DNA of 64,000 nt from positions 1 through 64,000 of the forward strand of contig JAFWES010000038.1 in NCBI GenBank assembly GCA_017512805.1, written 5' to 3'. The position numbers and the translations under genes are program-made. Of the stretch, positions 42,827 through 52,970 are shown one piece after another. Source of the stretch: Clostridia bacterium (GTDB taxonomy: Bacteria; Bacillota; Clostridia; Christensenellales; Aristaeellaceae). The first letter of the stretch is position 1; each line of letters opens with the position of its first letter. A model generated the notes under the pieces. The model saw only the letters and a program-made list of their open reading frames with translations. It did no database searches and was not told the origin of the DNA.

Positions 42827-44161
42827 ATGGCAAAGCCGCTGGTGGCCATTATCGGCCGCCCCAATGTGGGCAAGTCCACTTTTTTCAATAAAATGGCGGG
42901 GAAACGGATCTCTATCGTGGAGGATACCCCCGGCGTCACCCGGGATCGGATTTACACCGACGTGGAATGGCTGGGACGGGGTCTGACGCTGATCGATACC
43001 GGAGGCATCGACCCCCGGAGCGAGGATGCACTTTTGTCCCAGATGCGGGAGCAGGCCCGGGTGGCCATGGAAACGGCGGATCTGATCTGCTTCTTCACCG
43101 ATGCCCGAGACGGGCTGACGGACGACGACCGGGATGTGGCCAACCTGCTGCGGAAAACGAAAAAGCCCGTCATCCTGGTCGTGAATAAGATCGATTACCC
43201 CGGGCTGAGCGATCACCTGTACGAATTCTATGAACTGGGGCTGGGAGATCCCGTGGGAATCAGCAGCGCCAACATGCTGGGCTTCGGGGATCTGCTGGAC
43301 GAGATCTTCCGCCGGCTGCCGGAGCTTCCGCCGGAGGAGGAGGAAGAAGCCCATATCCTGCAGCTGGCCATCGTGGGCCGTCCCAATGTGGGCAAAAGCT
43401 CCCTGACCAACCGGATCCTGGGTGAAAAGCGGACCATGGTGTCCGAGATCGCGGGAACCACCCGGGACGCCATCGATACCCCCTATACGGCCCCTGACGG
43501 GACGGCGTACAATATCATTGACACCGCCGGCATTCGCCGCAAACGGGCCATCGAGGACGAAAGCCTTGAGCGCTACAGCGTGCTTCGCTCGATCGCGGCC
43601 ATCCGCCGGTGCGATGTGGCTATCCTGATGCTGGACGCGGCGGACGGGGTCACGGAACAGGACACGAAAATTGCCGGGCTGATTCACGACGAGGGCAAGG
43701 CCGCGGTCATCCTGGTGAATAAATGGGATACGGTGGAAAAGGAAACCGGTACGCTGGAAAAAACAAAAAAACAGATTCTGTCGGATCTGAAATTCATGGA
43801 TTACTGTCCCGTTCTGTTCGTCTCGGCCCTGACGGGGCAGCGTGTGCACACGGTGCTTTCCCAGGTCAACACCGTATACGCCATGGCGTGCAAGCGGGTC
43901 TCCACCGGGGTGCTCAACGATGTGCTCAATGAAGCGACCAATGCCCTCCAGCCTCCGATTCAGGGCGGTCGAAGGCTCAAAATCTACTATGCCACCCAGC
44001 AGAGCGTATGCCCTCCGACCTTTATCTTCTTTGTAAACGATGAAAAGCTGATGTTCTTTGCCTATGAGCGATATCTGGAGAATTATTTCCGGAAATCCTT
44101 CGACTTTTCCGGAACGCCCATTCGCTTTATCCTGCGACAGCGAAAAAAGGAGGAAAACTGA
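42827..44161 (+). CDS. der: Ribosome-biogenesis GTPase Der (EngA)
   Basis: 444 residues with two tandem GTPase domains (GRPNVGKSTFF near residue 8, GRPNVGKSSLT near 185) and a C-terminal KH-like domain ending in a basic tail. It acts in 50S assembly. The stop overlaps the plsY start (TGATG). Confidence 0.98.
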   Translation: MAKPLVAIIGRPNVGKSTFFNKMAGKRISIVEDTPGVTRDRIYTDVEWLGRGLTLIDTGGIDPRSEDALLSQMREQARVAMETADLICFFTDARDGLTDDDRDVANLLRKTKKPVILVVNKIDYPGLSDHLYEFYELGLGDPVGISSANMLGFGDLLDEIFRRLPELPPEEEEEAHILQLAIVGRPNVGKSSLTNRILGEKRTMVSEIAGTTRDAIDTPYTAPDGTAYNIIDTAGIRRKRAIEDESLERYSVLRSIAAIRRCDVAILMLDAADGVTEQDTKIAGLIHDEGKAAVILVNKWDTVEKETGTLEKTKKQILSDLKFMDYCPVLFVSALTGQRVHTVLSQVNTVYAMACKRVSTGVLNDVLNEATNALQPPIQGGRRLKIYYATQQSVCPPTFIFFVNDEKLMFFAYERYLENYFRKSFDFSGTPIRFILRQRKKEEN

Positions 44162-44778
44162 TGCTTCTGCGCCTATTGCTGTATCTGGCGGCCGCTGCGG
44201 CCGCGTACTGTCTGGGTTCTATTTCCACGGGAATCCTGGTCGCCCGGGCGAACAACGGGCCCGACCTGAGGAAGGTGGGCAGCGGAAACACCGGCGCCAC
44301 CAACGTCCAGCGGACCATGGGATGGAAATGGGGGCTGATCACCTTCTTTGGGGACGCCCTCAAGGCCCTTCTCGCCTGTTGGCTTGGAAGTTTGATCACC
44401 GGAAGTCATATGGGCGCCCTTCTCGCCGGTCTGATGGTGATCGTCGGCCATAACTGGCCTGTCTTTTTCCAGTTCAAGGGGGGAAAGGGCGTGGCCAGCA
44501 GCTGCGGCGTGATGCTTTTCTGTTTCCCCCTGCCGGCGGTGATCTGCTTCGCGCTGACCGTGGGAATCATTGCCGTTTCCAAATATGTTTCCCTGGGGTC
44601 CATCACCATGCTGACGCTCTTCGCGATCCTGGTTTCCTGTTATCACAGCGGCGGCAATCTCTGGATCATCGGATGGGCCGCGCTGCTGGCCGGGTTTTGC
44701 GTATATCGTCACAAAGCCAATATCGCCCGCCTGATCGCCGGTACGGAAAACCGGCTGGGAACCAAGCTGAAATCGTGA
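44161..44778 (+). CDS. plsY: Acyl-phosphate glycerol-3-phosphate acyltransferase
   Basis: Starts phospholipid synthesis by acylating glycerol-3-phosphate with acyl-phosphate. 205 residues with about five membrane segments. Family motifs are GSISTGILVAR, GSGNTGATNVQR and FKGGKGVASSCG. Overlaps der; der-plsY order is conserved. Confidence 0.96.
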   Translation: MLLRLLLYLAAAAAAYCLGSISTGILVARANNGPDLRKVGSGNTGATNVQRTMGWKWGLITFFGDALKALLACWLGSLITGSHMGALLAGLMVIVGHNWPVFFQFKGGKGVASSCGVMLFCFPLPAVICFALTVGIIAVSKYVSLGSITMLTLFAILVSCYHSGGNLWIIGWAALLAGFCVYRHKANIARLIAGTENRLGTKLKS

Positions 44779-44865
44779 AGAAGAAAAACACCGCGGGATC
44801 CGTTCAGATCAGTCGGTTCGTCCCGGGAAATTGATTTGCTGACCGTTTCAAAGGAGGTGTGCCTT

Positions 44866-46665
44866 TTGTCGGATCGGGAACACATCCGCAATTTCTGCAT
44901 CATTGCCCACATTGACCATGGAAAGAGTACCCTGGCGGACCGGATTCTGGAAAAGACCGGCGTCTTTGACCGCCGGGAGATGGTGGATCAGATTCTGGAC
45001 AGCATGGAGCTGGAAAGGGAACGGGGCATTACCATCAAGAGCAAGGCGGTTCACATGCGCTACACCGCCCGCAACGGACAGACCTATACCCTGAACCTGA
45101 TCGATACCCCCGGGCACGTGGACTTTACCTACGAAGTCAGCCGTGCACTGGCCGCCTGCGAGGGAGCGCTGCTGGTGGTGGACGCCACCCAGGGCATCGA
45201 GGCCCAGACCCTGGCCAATGTTTACCTGGCGCTGGAGCATAATCTGGAGATCATCCCGGTGATCAACAAGATCGATCTGGCCTCCGCCCGGCCGGAGGAA
45301 GTCCGGGCGGAGATTGAGGACGTGATCGGCCTGGACGCCAGCTATGCTCCCTGCATTTCCGCCAAAACAGGGCTGAACGTGGAAGATGTGCTGGAAGCCA
45401 TCGTGACCCATATTCCCCCTCCCAAAGGGGATCCTGCCGCTCCGCTTCAGGCTCTGATTTTTGACGCCTTTTATGACAACTATCGGGGAGCGATCTGCTT
45501 CGTGCGGGTGAAGGAGGGCGTCCTCCGCCCCGGGATGCGGATGCGGCTGATGGCCACCGGCGGAGAATTCGATGTCGTGGAAGTGGGCATCTTCTCCCCC
45601 GGATATGAAAGCCGGCCCGAGCTAAAGGCGGGGGATGTAGGCTATGTAGGCGCGTCCATCAAAGACGTCAGTGACACCCGGGTGGGCGATACCATTACCG
45701 ACGCGGCCCGCCCGGCCGACGCGCCCCTCCCCGGCTACCGGCATGTGACCCCCATGGTTTATTGCGGCATCTATCCCGCCGACGGTGCCGATTACGGCGC
45801 CCTGAAGGACGCGCTGGAAAAGCTGCGGATGAACGACGCGTCCCTCTCCTTCGAGCCGGAGACCTCCGTCGCCCTGGGATACGGGTTCCGGTGCGGATTT
45901 CTGGGCCTGCTGCATATGGACATCATCACCACCCGGCTGGAGCGGGAATTCGACCTGAACCTGGTCACCACCGCGCCAAGCGTCATTTACCGGGTCAACA
46001 AGACCAACGGTGAAACCCTGACCATCGATAATCCCGCCAATCTGCCCCCGGTGACGGAAATCGCCAGCATGGAGGAGCCCTTTGTGCATGCCACGATCTA
46101 TACGCCCCAGGACGCGGTGGGGACGCTGATGGATCTTTGCCAGGATAAGCGGGGTATCTTTCTGGACATGCAGTACGAAGGCAACCGGATCAAACTGAAT
46201 TACGAGCTGCCCCTGAACGAAATCATCTTTGACTTTTTCGACCAGATCAAAAGCCGGTCCCGGGGATACGCCTCCTTTGACTACGAGCTGAAGGATTATC
46301 GTCCCAGTGACCTGGTGAAGCTGGACATGCTGCTCAACGGAGAGCTGTGCGACGCCTTCTCCATCATCGTTCACCGGGATAAAGCCTACGCCCGGGGGCG
46401 GTCCATCGCGGAAAAGCTGAAGGAGGTGATCCCCCGGCAGCAGTTTGAAATCCCCATTCAGGCGGCCATCGGCGGCAAGATTATTGCCAGGGAAACGGTG
46501 AAAGCCATGCGAAAGGATGTATTGGCAAAGTGCTACGGCGGCGATATCACCAGAAAGAAAAAATTACTGGAAAAGCAAAAGGAAGGCAAAAAACGAATGC
46601 GCCAGTTCGGCACCGTCCAGGTGCCCAGCGAGGCGTTTATCGCGGTACTGAAGATGGATACCTGA
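44866..46665 (+). CDS. lepA: Elongation factor 4
   Basis: 599 residues. G-domain [15 protein letters not shown], the RERGITIKS switch, IDTPGHVDF and NKIDLASA; the LepA C-terminal domain follows. It back-translocates stalled ribosomes. TTG start at 44866 has GGAGG nine bases before it; the upstream ATG-less extension is not needed to reach the normal size of about 600 residues. Confidence 0.97.
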   Translation: MSDREHIRNFCIIAHIDHGKSTLADRILEKTGVFDRREMVDQILDSMELERERGITIKSKAVHMRYTARNGQTYTLNLIDTPGHVDFTYEVSRALAACEGALLVVDATQGIEAQTLANVYLALEHNLEIIPVINKIDLASARPEEVRAEIEDVIGLDASYAPCISAKTGLNVEDVLEAIVTHIPPPKGDPAAPLQALIFDAFYDNYRGAICFVRVKEGVLRPGMRMRLMATGGEFDVVEVGIFSPGYESRPELKAGDVGYVGASIKDVSDTRVGDTITDAARPADAPLPGYRHVTPMVYCGIYPADGADYGALKDALEKLRMNDASLSFEPETSVALGYGFRCGFLGLLHMDIITTRLEREFDLNLVTTAPSVIYRVNKTNGETLTIDNPANLPPVTEIASMEEPFVHATIYTPQDAVGTLMDLCQDKRGIFLDMQYEGNRIKLNYELPLNEIIFDFFDQIKSRSRGYASFDYELKDYRPSDLVKLDMLLNGELCDAFSIIVHRDKAYARGRSIAEKLKEVIPRQQFEIPIQAAIGGKIIARETVKAMRKDVLAKCYGGDITRKKKLLEKQKEGKKRMRQFGTVQVPSEAFIAVLKMDT

Positions 46666-46772
46666 GCCAAACGGGGACCGGACTGTTCCGGGAAGCAATT
46701 CCCGAAAGCCGGAGGGCAGCCGCTTTCCGCGAAGACCCCGCCGCGGCCTGTTCGGAATGGAATCCCTCCTTT

Positions 46773-47267
46773 GTGCGGGAAAAATGCCTTTGCTTTACCG
46801 GACACCGGCTGATTCCCGAAAAGGATCTTCCCGCCCTGTCCCGCGCCCTGAACGCGGCTTTGGCGGACGCGTATCGGGAAGGCATCCGGGTCTTTGTGTC
46901 CGGCGGAGCGATGGGGTTTGACCTGTTGGCGGCCCGGGCGGTGCTGCAGATGCGAGCTTCCTTCCCGGGCGCGCGTCTGGTGGTCGCGCAGCCCTGTCCT
47001 TCCCAGGCGGACCGCTGGGCTTCCGGCGACCGCCAAAGGTACCGGGACATTCTTTCCCGGGCCGATCAGGTCATCCGGGTATCTCCCGCCTATTATGAGG
47101 GCTGCATGCAAAAGCGGAACCGCTTCATGGTGGAACGGGCCTGCCGCTGCCTGTGCTATCTGCGCGCCTGCCGGGGCGGAACCTGGTATACGGTGAGTTA
47201 CGCGTACGATCAGGGCCTTTCCATCCGGAATCTGGCGCTTGAAATCGGCGGTTCGGCGGGCAGCTGA
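46773..47267 (+). CDS. DUF1273 (SLOG superfamily) protein
   Basis: 164 residues with a GTG start: CLCFTGHRLIPEKD, FVSGGAMGFDLLAARAVLQ and the Rossmann-like loop of the SLOG/DUF1273 family (nucleotide binding; Bacillus YpsA relative). No ribosome site is strong, so the start is uncertain; the frame is open upstream through the lepA end. The C-terminal half has four cysteines and CRCLCYL. Function unknown. Confidence 0.8.
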   Translation: MREKCLCFTGHRLIPEKDLPALSRALNAALADAYREGIRVFVSGGAMGFDLLAARAVLQMRASFPGARLVVAQPCPSQADRWASGDRQRYRDILSRADQVIRVSPAYYEGCMQKRNRFMVERACRCLCYLRACRGGTWYTVSYAYDQGLSIRNLALEIGGSAGS

Positions 47268-47295
47268 GCCGTTTTTTCTTTGGGAGGCTGCTTCC

Positions 47296-48456
47296 ATGGA
47301 ACTCTATGTGCATCTTCCTTTTTGCAGGCGGAAATGCCGGTACTGTGATTTTGCTTCCTTTCCCGGGCTGGACGCCCGGATGGAACCTTATGTGGATGCC
47401 CTGCTGCGGGAGGCTGACTTTTTCGCGGGGGACGCGTCGGAGCCCATCGACACGGTCTATTTCGGAGGCGGCACCCCTTCCCTGCTGCCGCCCTCCCTTC
47501 TGTCCCGGCTGATCTCCGGGCTGAAAAGCCGCCTGCCCATGGAACAGGTAAGGGAATGGACGGCGGAAGCCAATCCCGGCACCCTGACGGATCCATGGCT
47601 GGAGGCCGCCCGACGGAGCGGCGTCAACCGGCTCTCCCTGGGCATGCAGGCCGCGCAGGCTCCGCTGCTGGAGACGCTGGGCCGCATCCATCGGATGGAT
47701 CAAGTGCGGGAAAGCGTCGGCATGGCCCGGGCCGCGGGATTCCGGAATCTGAATCTGGATCTGATGTTCGGGCTGCCGGAGCAAAGCATGGCCGATTGGC
47801 GGGAAACCGTGGAAGAAGCCCTGGCCCTTTCCCCGGAGCACATCAGCGCCTACGGCCTGATTCCCGAGGAGGGCACGCCTCTTTTCCGGGATCTGGAGGC
47901 GGGACGGCTGACACTGCCGCAGGCGGAAACGGAACGGGACATGTATAATCTGCTGCTCCTCACCCTGAAAAACCGGGGATACGCCCAGTATGAAATCTCC
48001 AATTTTGCCCGGCCGGGCTTTGCCTGCCGGCATAATATCGGCTATTGGCGTCAGGTACCCTACCTGGGGCTGGGACTGTCCGCCGCTTCCATGGTTCGGA
48101 TCCGGACCGGCCCGGAGGGGACGCGCTATACCCGTCGGACCAATGGAACAGACATGGACGCCTATCTGGCCGGCATCGCTCAAAACGCGCCGAACCTGTC
48201 GGAGCAATCAGAGATCGGGCCCGCCGAAGCCCGCTTTGAAACGATGATGCTGGGGCTGCGCATGAATGAAGGCGTCCGGGACAACTTTTTTGAGGCCATG
48301 CACCGCCGCTCCCTGGAGAGCTGCTACGGGGTCCGGCTGCGGGCGCTGGAAGCGCGGGGGCTCGTCACGTACGTCAACCAGCCCGGCGCGTGGCGCCTGA
48401 CCCGGCTGGGCATGGATTTACAGAATCAGGTCCTGGTGGATCTGATGGATGAATGA
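47296..48456 (+). CDS. hemW: HemW-type radical-SAM heme chaperone
   Basis: 386 residues. The radical-SAM cluster is LPFCRRKCRYCDFASFP (C..C..C), with DTVYFGGGTPSLL and AEANPGTLT. HemW, formerly called oxygen-independent coproporphyrinogen III oxidase-like, binds heme and delivers it; true HemN activity is not expected. The ATG at 47296 has GGGAGG nine bases upstream. Confidence 0.94.
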   Translation: MELYVHLPFCRRKCRYCDFASFPGLDARMEPYVDALLREADFFAGDASEPIDTVYFGGGTPSLLPPSLLSRLISGLKSRLPMEQVREWTAEANPGTLTDPWLEAARRSGVNRLSLGMQAAQAPLLETLGRIHRMDQVRESVGMARAAGFRNLNLDLMFGLPEQSMADWRETVEEALALSPEHISAYGLIPEEGTPLFRDLEAGRLTLPQAETERDMYNLLLLTLKNRGYAQYEISNFARPGFACRHNIGYWRQVPYLGLGLSAASMVRIRTGPEGTRYTRRTNGTDMDAYLAGIAQNAPNLSEQSEIGPAEARFETMMLGLRMNEGVRDNFFEAMHRRSLESCYGVRLRALEARGLVTYVNQPGAWRLTRLGMDLQNQVLVDLMDE

Positions 48457-48482
48457 GCTGACGGAATAAGTGAAGGATTTTT

Positions 48483-48670
48483 GTAACTGTTCAGTCCTGC
48501 AAGCGCAGCGCAGAGGTGTTTCCCTCCGGGGGCCTTGAGTCTCGCCGGTTCTTAGCGATTGGCGAGGCGTACGCTGAAGACAGAGCTTAGAACCGCTGCG
48601 TAAGCGAACGGAGCCGCGAGGCGTCCCCCAGAGGGGAATACCTCTGAAAGCGGAGCGACTGAATAGCTAC
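48483..48670. repeat. Intergenic repeat element, full-length copy C
   Basis: 188 bases between the ends GTAACTGTTCAGTCC and GCGACTGAATAGCTAC (left terminus as written, right terminus as its inverse GTAGCTATTCAGTCGC). The termini are imperfect inverted repeats. The left 65 bases match copies A and B in opposite orientation; the right end matches D and E; 48611-48653 matches 34291-34334. It lies between the convergent hemW and recG genes. No coding region of its own. Confidence 0.8.
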
Positions 48671-48703
48671 GGATTTTCAACCATTTGAGCTTGACAGGAC
48701 GGG

Positions 48704-48739
48704 AAAAAGAAGAGGGCTGTTCCGTCCCGGTTCAGCCCT
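48704..48739 (-). terminator. Intrinsic terminator of recG
   Basis: AGGGCTG / CAGCCCT around ACCGGGACGGA-type loop, followed on the minus strand by CTTCTTTTT. Confidence 0.75.
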
Positions 48740-50755
48740 TTAATTCTTTGCCACCTTCAGATTGTTTTCCCGAACATAGGCGTCGGCCAGGCGGCGAATC
48801 CGGACCCACTCCCGTTCCAGCAGCGGATCGCTTTCCAGTTCGCGCACAGCCCGCGCCGCCTCATCCAGCAGCAGCGTTCCTCCTCCCTCGGCTGTCAGCC
48901 CCGGCAGGGCTTCCCCGCTTTGGCGGGTGCCTGTCAGCTCCCCGGGTCCCCGCTGTTCCAGATCCTTCCGGGCCACCTCAAAGCCATCATTGGTTTCGCA
49001 GAGAACCCGGAGCTTTTCGCCGCTTTCACTCAACAGGAAACACCAGCTTTCCAGCTTTCCCCGACCCACCCGGCCCCGCAGCTGGTGCAGCTGGCTCAGG
49101 CCGAAGCGCTCCGCGTTCTCAATGATCATGACGGTGGCATTGGGAACGTTGACCCCCACCTCGATCACGGTCGTGGCAATGAGCACATCCGTTTCCCCCG
49201 CGGCAAACGCCCTGAGCGTTTCCGCTTTTTCTTCGCTCTTTTGCCGGCCCCAGGTCAGCCCCACCCGCAGATCCTTCAGCTCCCGGGCGGTCAGCTCCTG
49301 GTACAGGGCTTTGGCGCTGCGGACCTCGTCCAGAGCTTCGCTGTCCTCCACCAGGGGGCACACGATATAGGCCTGCTGCCCTTTGGCGATCTGCCCGCGC
49401 AAAAAACGGTACATGCCTTCCCTCTTCTCCGGTGGAACCAGTCGGGTCTTCACAGGCTGCCTGCCGGGGGGCAGTTCATCCACCACGCTCAGATCCAGAT
49501 CGCCGTACAGGATCAGGGCCAGGGTTCGCGGAATCGGGGTGGCGGACATCACCAGCACATGCGGCGCCGTTTCCCTCTGGGAAAGCACTCCCTTCTCCTG
49601 CAGCCTGCTGCGCTGGCGAACCCCGAAGCGGTGCTGCTCATCGGTAATCACCAGGCCCAGCTTCCGATAGTTCACTCCCTCGCTGATCAGGGCATGGGTT
49701 CCGAAAACGGCGGCACAGCTTCCGTCCGCCAGCGCTTTCAGAATCTCCCGCCTCTCCCTGGCCCGGGTGCTCCCCGTCAGCAGGCGGCAGGAGATGCCCA
49801 GCGGCTCAAGCTGGGCGGCGGCATTTTCATAATGCTGGCGGGCCAGGATTTCCGTCGGCGCCATCATGGCCGACTGAAAACCGTTTTGCCCGGCCAGATA
49901 TATGGCGCCGAAGGCCAGCGCCGTTTTCCCGCAGCCCACATCCCCCTGTACCAGGCGGCTCATGGCCCGGTCCCGGGTCAGGTCCGCGGCGATCTCCCGC
50001 AGCACCCGCCGCTGCGCCCCGGTCGGCTGAAAGACCAGGGCCGCCCAAAACCGCTCCGGCATCTCCGGCGGGATCTCCATCGGAAACCCCGGCTGAACGT
50101 CCTCCCTCTGCAGGGCCACCCCCACCAGATACATCAGGATTTCTTCGAACCGCAGCCTGCGCAGGGCTTCCTTCAGCCGCTCCGGGCTCTCGGGAAAGTG
50201 GGCCTGCCGCAGGGCTTCCTGCCGCCCCACCAGCCGATAGCGGTCACAAAACCGTTTCGGCAGCGTCTCCGGGCAGATTTCCTCCGCCGCGCCCAGCGCC
50301 TCCCGAATCATCCCCCGCAGGGTTTTGGCGGGAACGCCGGAAACCGGCCGGTAAACCGGCATCCATCCGGGTTCGGTCACCTGCTTTGGGTTTTGCATCT
50401 GGCGCTGGTTCGCTTTGACCTGAAGGCGGCCGTAAAGCATCACCGGCGCCCCCACGGGCAGCTGCTGTACCATCCAGGGTTCGTTAAACCAGCAAAGGGG
50501 CATCGTCCCCGTGCCGTCCTGAATCCGGGCGGTGACCCGGCTGATCCCATGAAAATAAGCGATCTTCGGTTTTTCCGCCACCGTCCCCCGAATCATCACC
50601 GGGCTGCTCCAGGCGTCCCGGATGGGCGTCACGGTCTGCTGGTCTTCATATCTGACAGGCAGAAAATACAGCAAATCGCGCAATGAGGAAATCCCCATTG
50701 CGCGCAGCTGTGCAAGTCTGGAAGGGCCGACTCCCTTCAGATCCGATAGATTCAT
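48740..50755 (-). CDS. recG: ATP-dependent DNA helicase RecG
   Basis: Reverses and branch-migrates stalled replication forks. 671 residues, the usual size. Wedge domain in the N-terminal third; helicase motifs GDVGCGKTALAFGAI, TDEQHRFGVRQR and ATTVIEVGVNVPNA, with QLHQLRGRVGRG at the end. It is 8 bases from the FakA-like gene upstream. Confidence 0.97.
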   Translation of the reverse strand: MNLSDLKGVGPSRLAQLRAMGISSLRDLLYFLPVRYEDQQTVTPIRDAWSSPVMIRGTVAEKPKIAYFHGISRVTARIQDGTGTMPLCWFNEPWMVQQLPVGAPVMLYGRLQVKANQRQMQNPKQVTEPGWMPVYRPVSGVPAKTLRGMIREALGAAEEICPETLPKRFCDRYRLVGRQEALRQAHFPESPERLKEALRRLRFEEILMYLVGVALQREDVQPGFPMEIPPEMPERFWAALVFQPTGAQRRVLREIAADLTRDRAMSRLVQGDVGCGKTALAFGAIYLAGQNGFQSAMMAPTEILARQHYENAAAQLEPLGISCRLLTGSTRARERREILKALADGSCAAVFGTHALISEGVNYRKLGLVITDEQHRFGVRQRSRLQEKGVLSQRETAPHVLVMSATPIPRTLALILYGDLDLSVVDELPPGRQPVKTRLVPPEKREGMYRFLRGQIAKGQQAYIVCPLVEDSEALDEVRSAKALYQELTARELKDLRVGLTWGRQKSEEKAETLRAFAAGETDVLIATTVIEVGVNVPNATVMIIENAERFGLSQLHQLRGRVGRGKLESWCFLLSESGEKLRVLCETNDGFEVARKDLEQRGPGELTGTRQSGEALPGLTAEGGGTLLLDEAARAVRELESDPLLEREWVRIRRLADAYVRENNLKVAKN

Positions 50756-50763
50756 TTCGATGT

Positions 50764-52428
50764 TTACTCCACAGAGATCAGGTAATAATACAGGGGCTGC
50801 CCACCGTTATGGCATTCCACATCGCAGGCGCTGTACTGCTCCGCCAGCTCCCTGGTCAGGGCCTCCGCCTCCGCCTCGGTCACATCCGCCCCGTAGTAAA
50901 CCGTGATCAGTTCGTCCTCCTCCGTCACCACGCTCTTGAGCGTTTCCAACGCCACATCGTGAATGGAAGGGCCTGAGAATTCAATCTGACCGTTGTGCAG
51001 GCCGATGATATCCCCTTCCCTGATGGCGATGCCGTTATATTCGCTGTCCCGGATCGCGTAGGTCACGGTCGCGGTTTTCACATGATCCGCCGCCTCGCAC
51101 ATGGCGGCAAAATTCGCCTCCGTATCCTGGTCGTCGGCAAAAGCGATGGCTGCGGCGATCCCCATGGCCATGTTCTTGGTCGGGATGACCCGGACATCCT
51201 TCCGGCTCATCTTGGCGGCCTGATTGGCGGCAAAAATCACATTGCCGTTATTGGGAAGGATGAAGATATGCTCCGCGGGCACCCGTTTCAGGGCGCACAA
51301 AATGTCATCCACCGCAGGGTTCATGGTCTGGCCGCCTTCCACGACCTGTTCCACTCCCAGATCCCGGAAGAAGGTGGTAAACCCGGCGCCCAGGGAAACG
51401 GCCACGATGCCGTAAGGTTTCACGGCCTCCGCCTCTTCGGCGGGCTCCTCCGCGGAGGGGGCTGAATCCTTTCCCTTGTCCAGGGCCCTCTTCATCTCGG
51501 CCAGGTTATCGATTTTAATGTTGTCCAGTTCCCCCAGCTCCACCCCGTATTCCACGGCGGAGCCGGGGTTATCCGTATGCACGTGCACCTTCGCTTCGGT
51601 CAGGTCCCCCGTCACCTGCACGCAGTCCCCAATCCGGTTCAGCCGGCGGCGGAAGGAATCCAGATCGTGTTCATCGCAATCCTCCCGGAACCGGTGTATG
51701 TCAAACTGGACGCAATAGGTATGGGTCAGCTCCCTGGACAGATCGTGCCAGTCGTCCGAGGCGGCCTGATCATCCTCCATGCCCGTATCCGTCAGGTTGA
51801 TATCCTCCCCGCGGAGCACCGCGGCATACCCCTGGTAGATCAACAGCAGGCCCCGGCCGCCGGAGTCCACCACTCCTGCCTGCTTCAGCGCAGGCAGCAT
51901 ATCAGGGGTCTTTTTCAGGATGGCTTCGCCGCTTTTCAGCATCACGCTGATCAGCCCTTCATAGTCATCCGGATCCTTTTGAGCCTGCTTCAGGGCGTCC
52001 TCCGCCACCACGCGGGCCACGGTCAGAATCGTCCCTTCCTTGGGCTTCATCACCGCCTTGTATGCCACCTCGGCTCCCTTGCCCAGGGCTTCGGCAAACT
52101 GCAGGGGCGTAATCTTTTCCACGCCCTTGAGCGCTTTGGCAAAGCCCCGCAGCAGCTGGCTGGTGATCACGCCGCTGTTCCCCCGGGCGCCTTTCAGTGC
52201 GCCTTTGGACAGGGCGGAAGCCGCTTCATCCGCCCGCAGAAACTCCTTGCTGTTGATCTCCCGGATGGCGCTTTGCATGGTCAGGGACATATTGGTTCCC
52301 GTATCCCCGTCCGGCACGGGAAAGACGTTCAGCGCGTCCACCGCCTCCCGGTTCTTTTCCAGCAGAGCCGCCCCCGCCACGGCCATATCCCGCAGCAGCA
52401 GCCCGTCAATTGTCTTAAACTGTATCAA
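50764..52428 (-). CDS. DAK2/DegV-like protein (YloV / FakA type)
   Basis: 554 residues: N-terminal DhaL-like ATP-binding domain (NVFPVPDGDTGTNMSLTMQS, KGARGNSGVITSQL), a middle domain, and a C-terminal DegV-like domain. Homologues named FakA are the kinase subunit that makes acyl-phosphate from fatty acids bound to FakB. No FakB is in the window. The gene follows the Asp23-like gene by 52 bases, as in Bacillus yloUV. Confidence 0.92.
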   Translation of the reverse strand: MIQFKTIDGLLLRDMAVAGAALLEKNREAVDALNVFPVPDGDTGTNMSLTMQSAIREINSKEFLRADEAASALSKGALKGARGNSGVITSQLLRGFAKALKGVEKITPLQFAEALGKGAEVAYKAVMKPKEGTILTVARVVAEDALKQAQKDPDDYEGLISVMLKSGEAILKKTPDMLPALKQAGVVDSGGRGLLLIYQGYAAVLRGEDINLTDTGMEDDQAASDDWHDLSRELTHTYCVQFDIHRFREDCDEHDLDSFRRRLNRIGDCVQVTGDLTEAKVHVHTDNPGSAVEYGVELGELDNIKIDNLAEMKRALDKGKDSAPSAEEPAEEAEAVKPYGIVAVSLGAGFTTFFRDLGVEQVVEGGQTMNPAVDDILCALKRVPAEHIFILPNNGNVIFAANQAAKMSRKDVRVIPTKNMAMGIAAAIAFADDQDTEANFAAMCEAADHVKTATVTYAIRDSEYNGIAIREGDIIGLHNGQIEFSGPSIHDVALETLKSVVTEEDELITVYYGADVTEAEAEALTRELAEQYSACDVECHNGGQPLYYYLISVE

Positions 52429-52480
52429 AGGTTTCCCCTCCGTTCAACATAGTGAAAACAGGCATCCGTTCCGCCGGCCC

Positions 52481-52831
52481 TTATACCCGCATTCCTTCCA
52501 CGGTGATGCTCACCTTTCGGACCTGGATTCCGGCCATGGCTTCCAGTTTGTACCGAACCGTATCCACGATGGTCTTGCAGACCTCGGAGATGGATACGCC
52601 GTATTCCACAATGATAAACAGATCCACATCAAGCTTGTCTCCCACGTTCCGGATCTGGACCCCCTTGGACAGGTTTTCCCGCCCAAGCCATTCCACCAGC
52701 CCGTCGGTGGCCCGTTTGCCGCACATGGCCACGATCCCGTAGCATTCCAGGGCCGCGTACCCGACGACCTTCATCAGTACGTCTTCGGCGATGTAGATCG
52801 TCCCTTCTTCGTTTTTGATCTTGCATTCCAT
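52481..52831 (-). CDS. Asp23/Gls24-family envelope-stress protein (YloU-like)
   Basis: 116 residues. The family features are GTIYIAEDVLMKVVGYAALE and DVDLFIIVEYGVSISEVCKT. Gls24/Asp23 proteins are alkaline-shock or envelope-stress proteins of unknown mechanism. Adjacent to the YloV-like gene, and a promoter lies at 52892-52920. Confidence 0.93.
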   Translation of the reverse strand: MECKIKNEEGTIYIAEDVLMKVVGYAALECYGIVAMCGKRATDGLVEWLGRENLSKGVQIRNVGDKLDVDLFIIVEYGVSISEVCKTIVDTVRYKLEAMAGIQVRKVSITVEGMRV

Positions 52832-52891
52832 TGCTTGTCATTCCTCCCGTCCTCCCGGCGGTCTCGCCGGATGATGCCAAAGGACAGGGAA

Positions 52892-52920
52892 ATTATACCC
52901 GATTATGCTTCTTTAATCAA
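52892..52920 (-). promoter_or_regulatory. Promoter of the Asp23-like/FakA-like/recG operon
   Basis: On the minus strand TTGATT (52920-52915), 17 bases, perfect TATAAT (52897-52892). Confidence 0.75.
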
Positions 52921-52939
52921 GCTTTTTCAAAAAAGGCTC

Positions 52940-52968
52940 TTGACAAAGCCATCAAAAAAAGGTAGTTT
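52940..52968 (+). promoter_or_regulatory. Promoter of the T-box/tyrS operon
   Basis: Perfect TTGACA (52940-52945), 17 bases, TAGTTT (52963-52968), immediately before the T-box leader. Confidence 0.75.
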
Positions 52969-52970
52969 AA

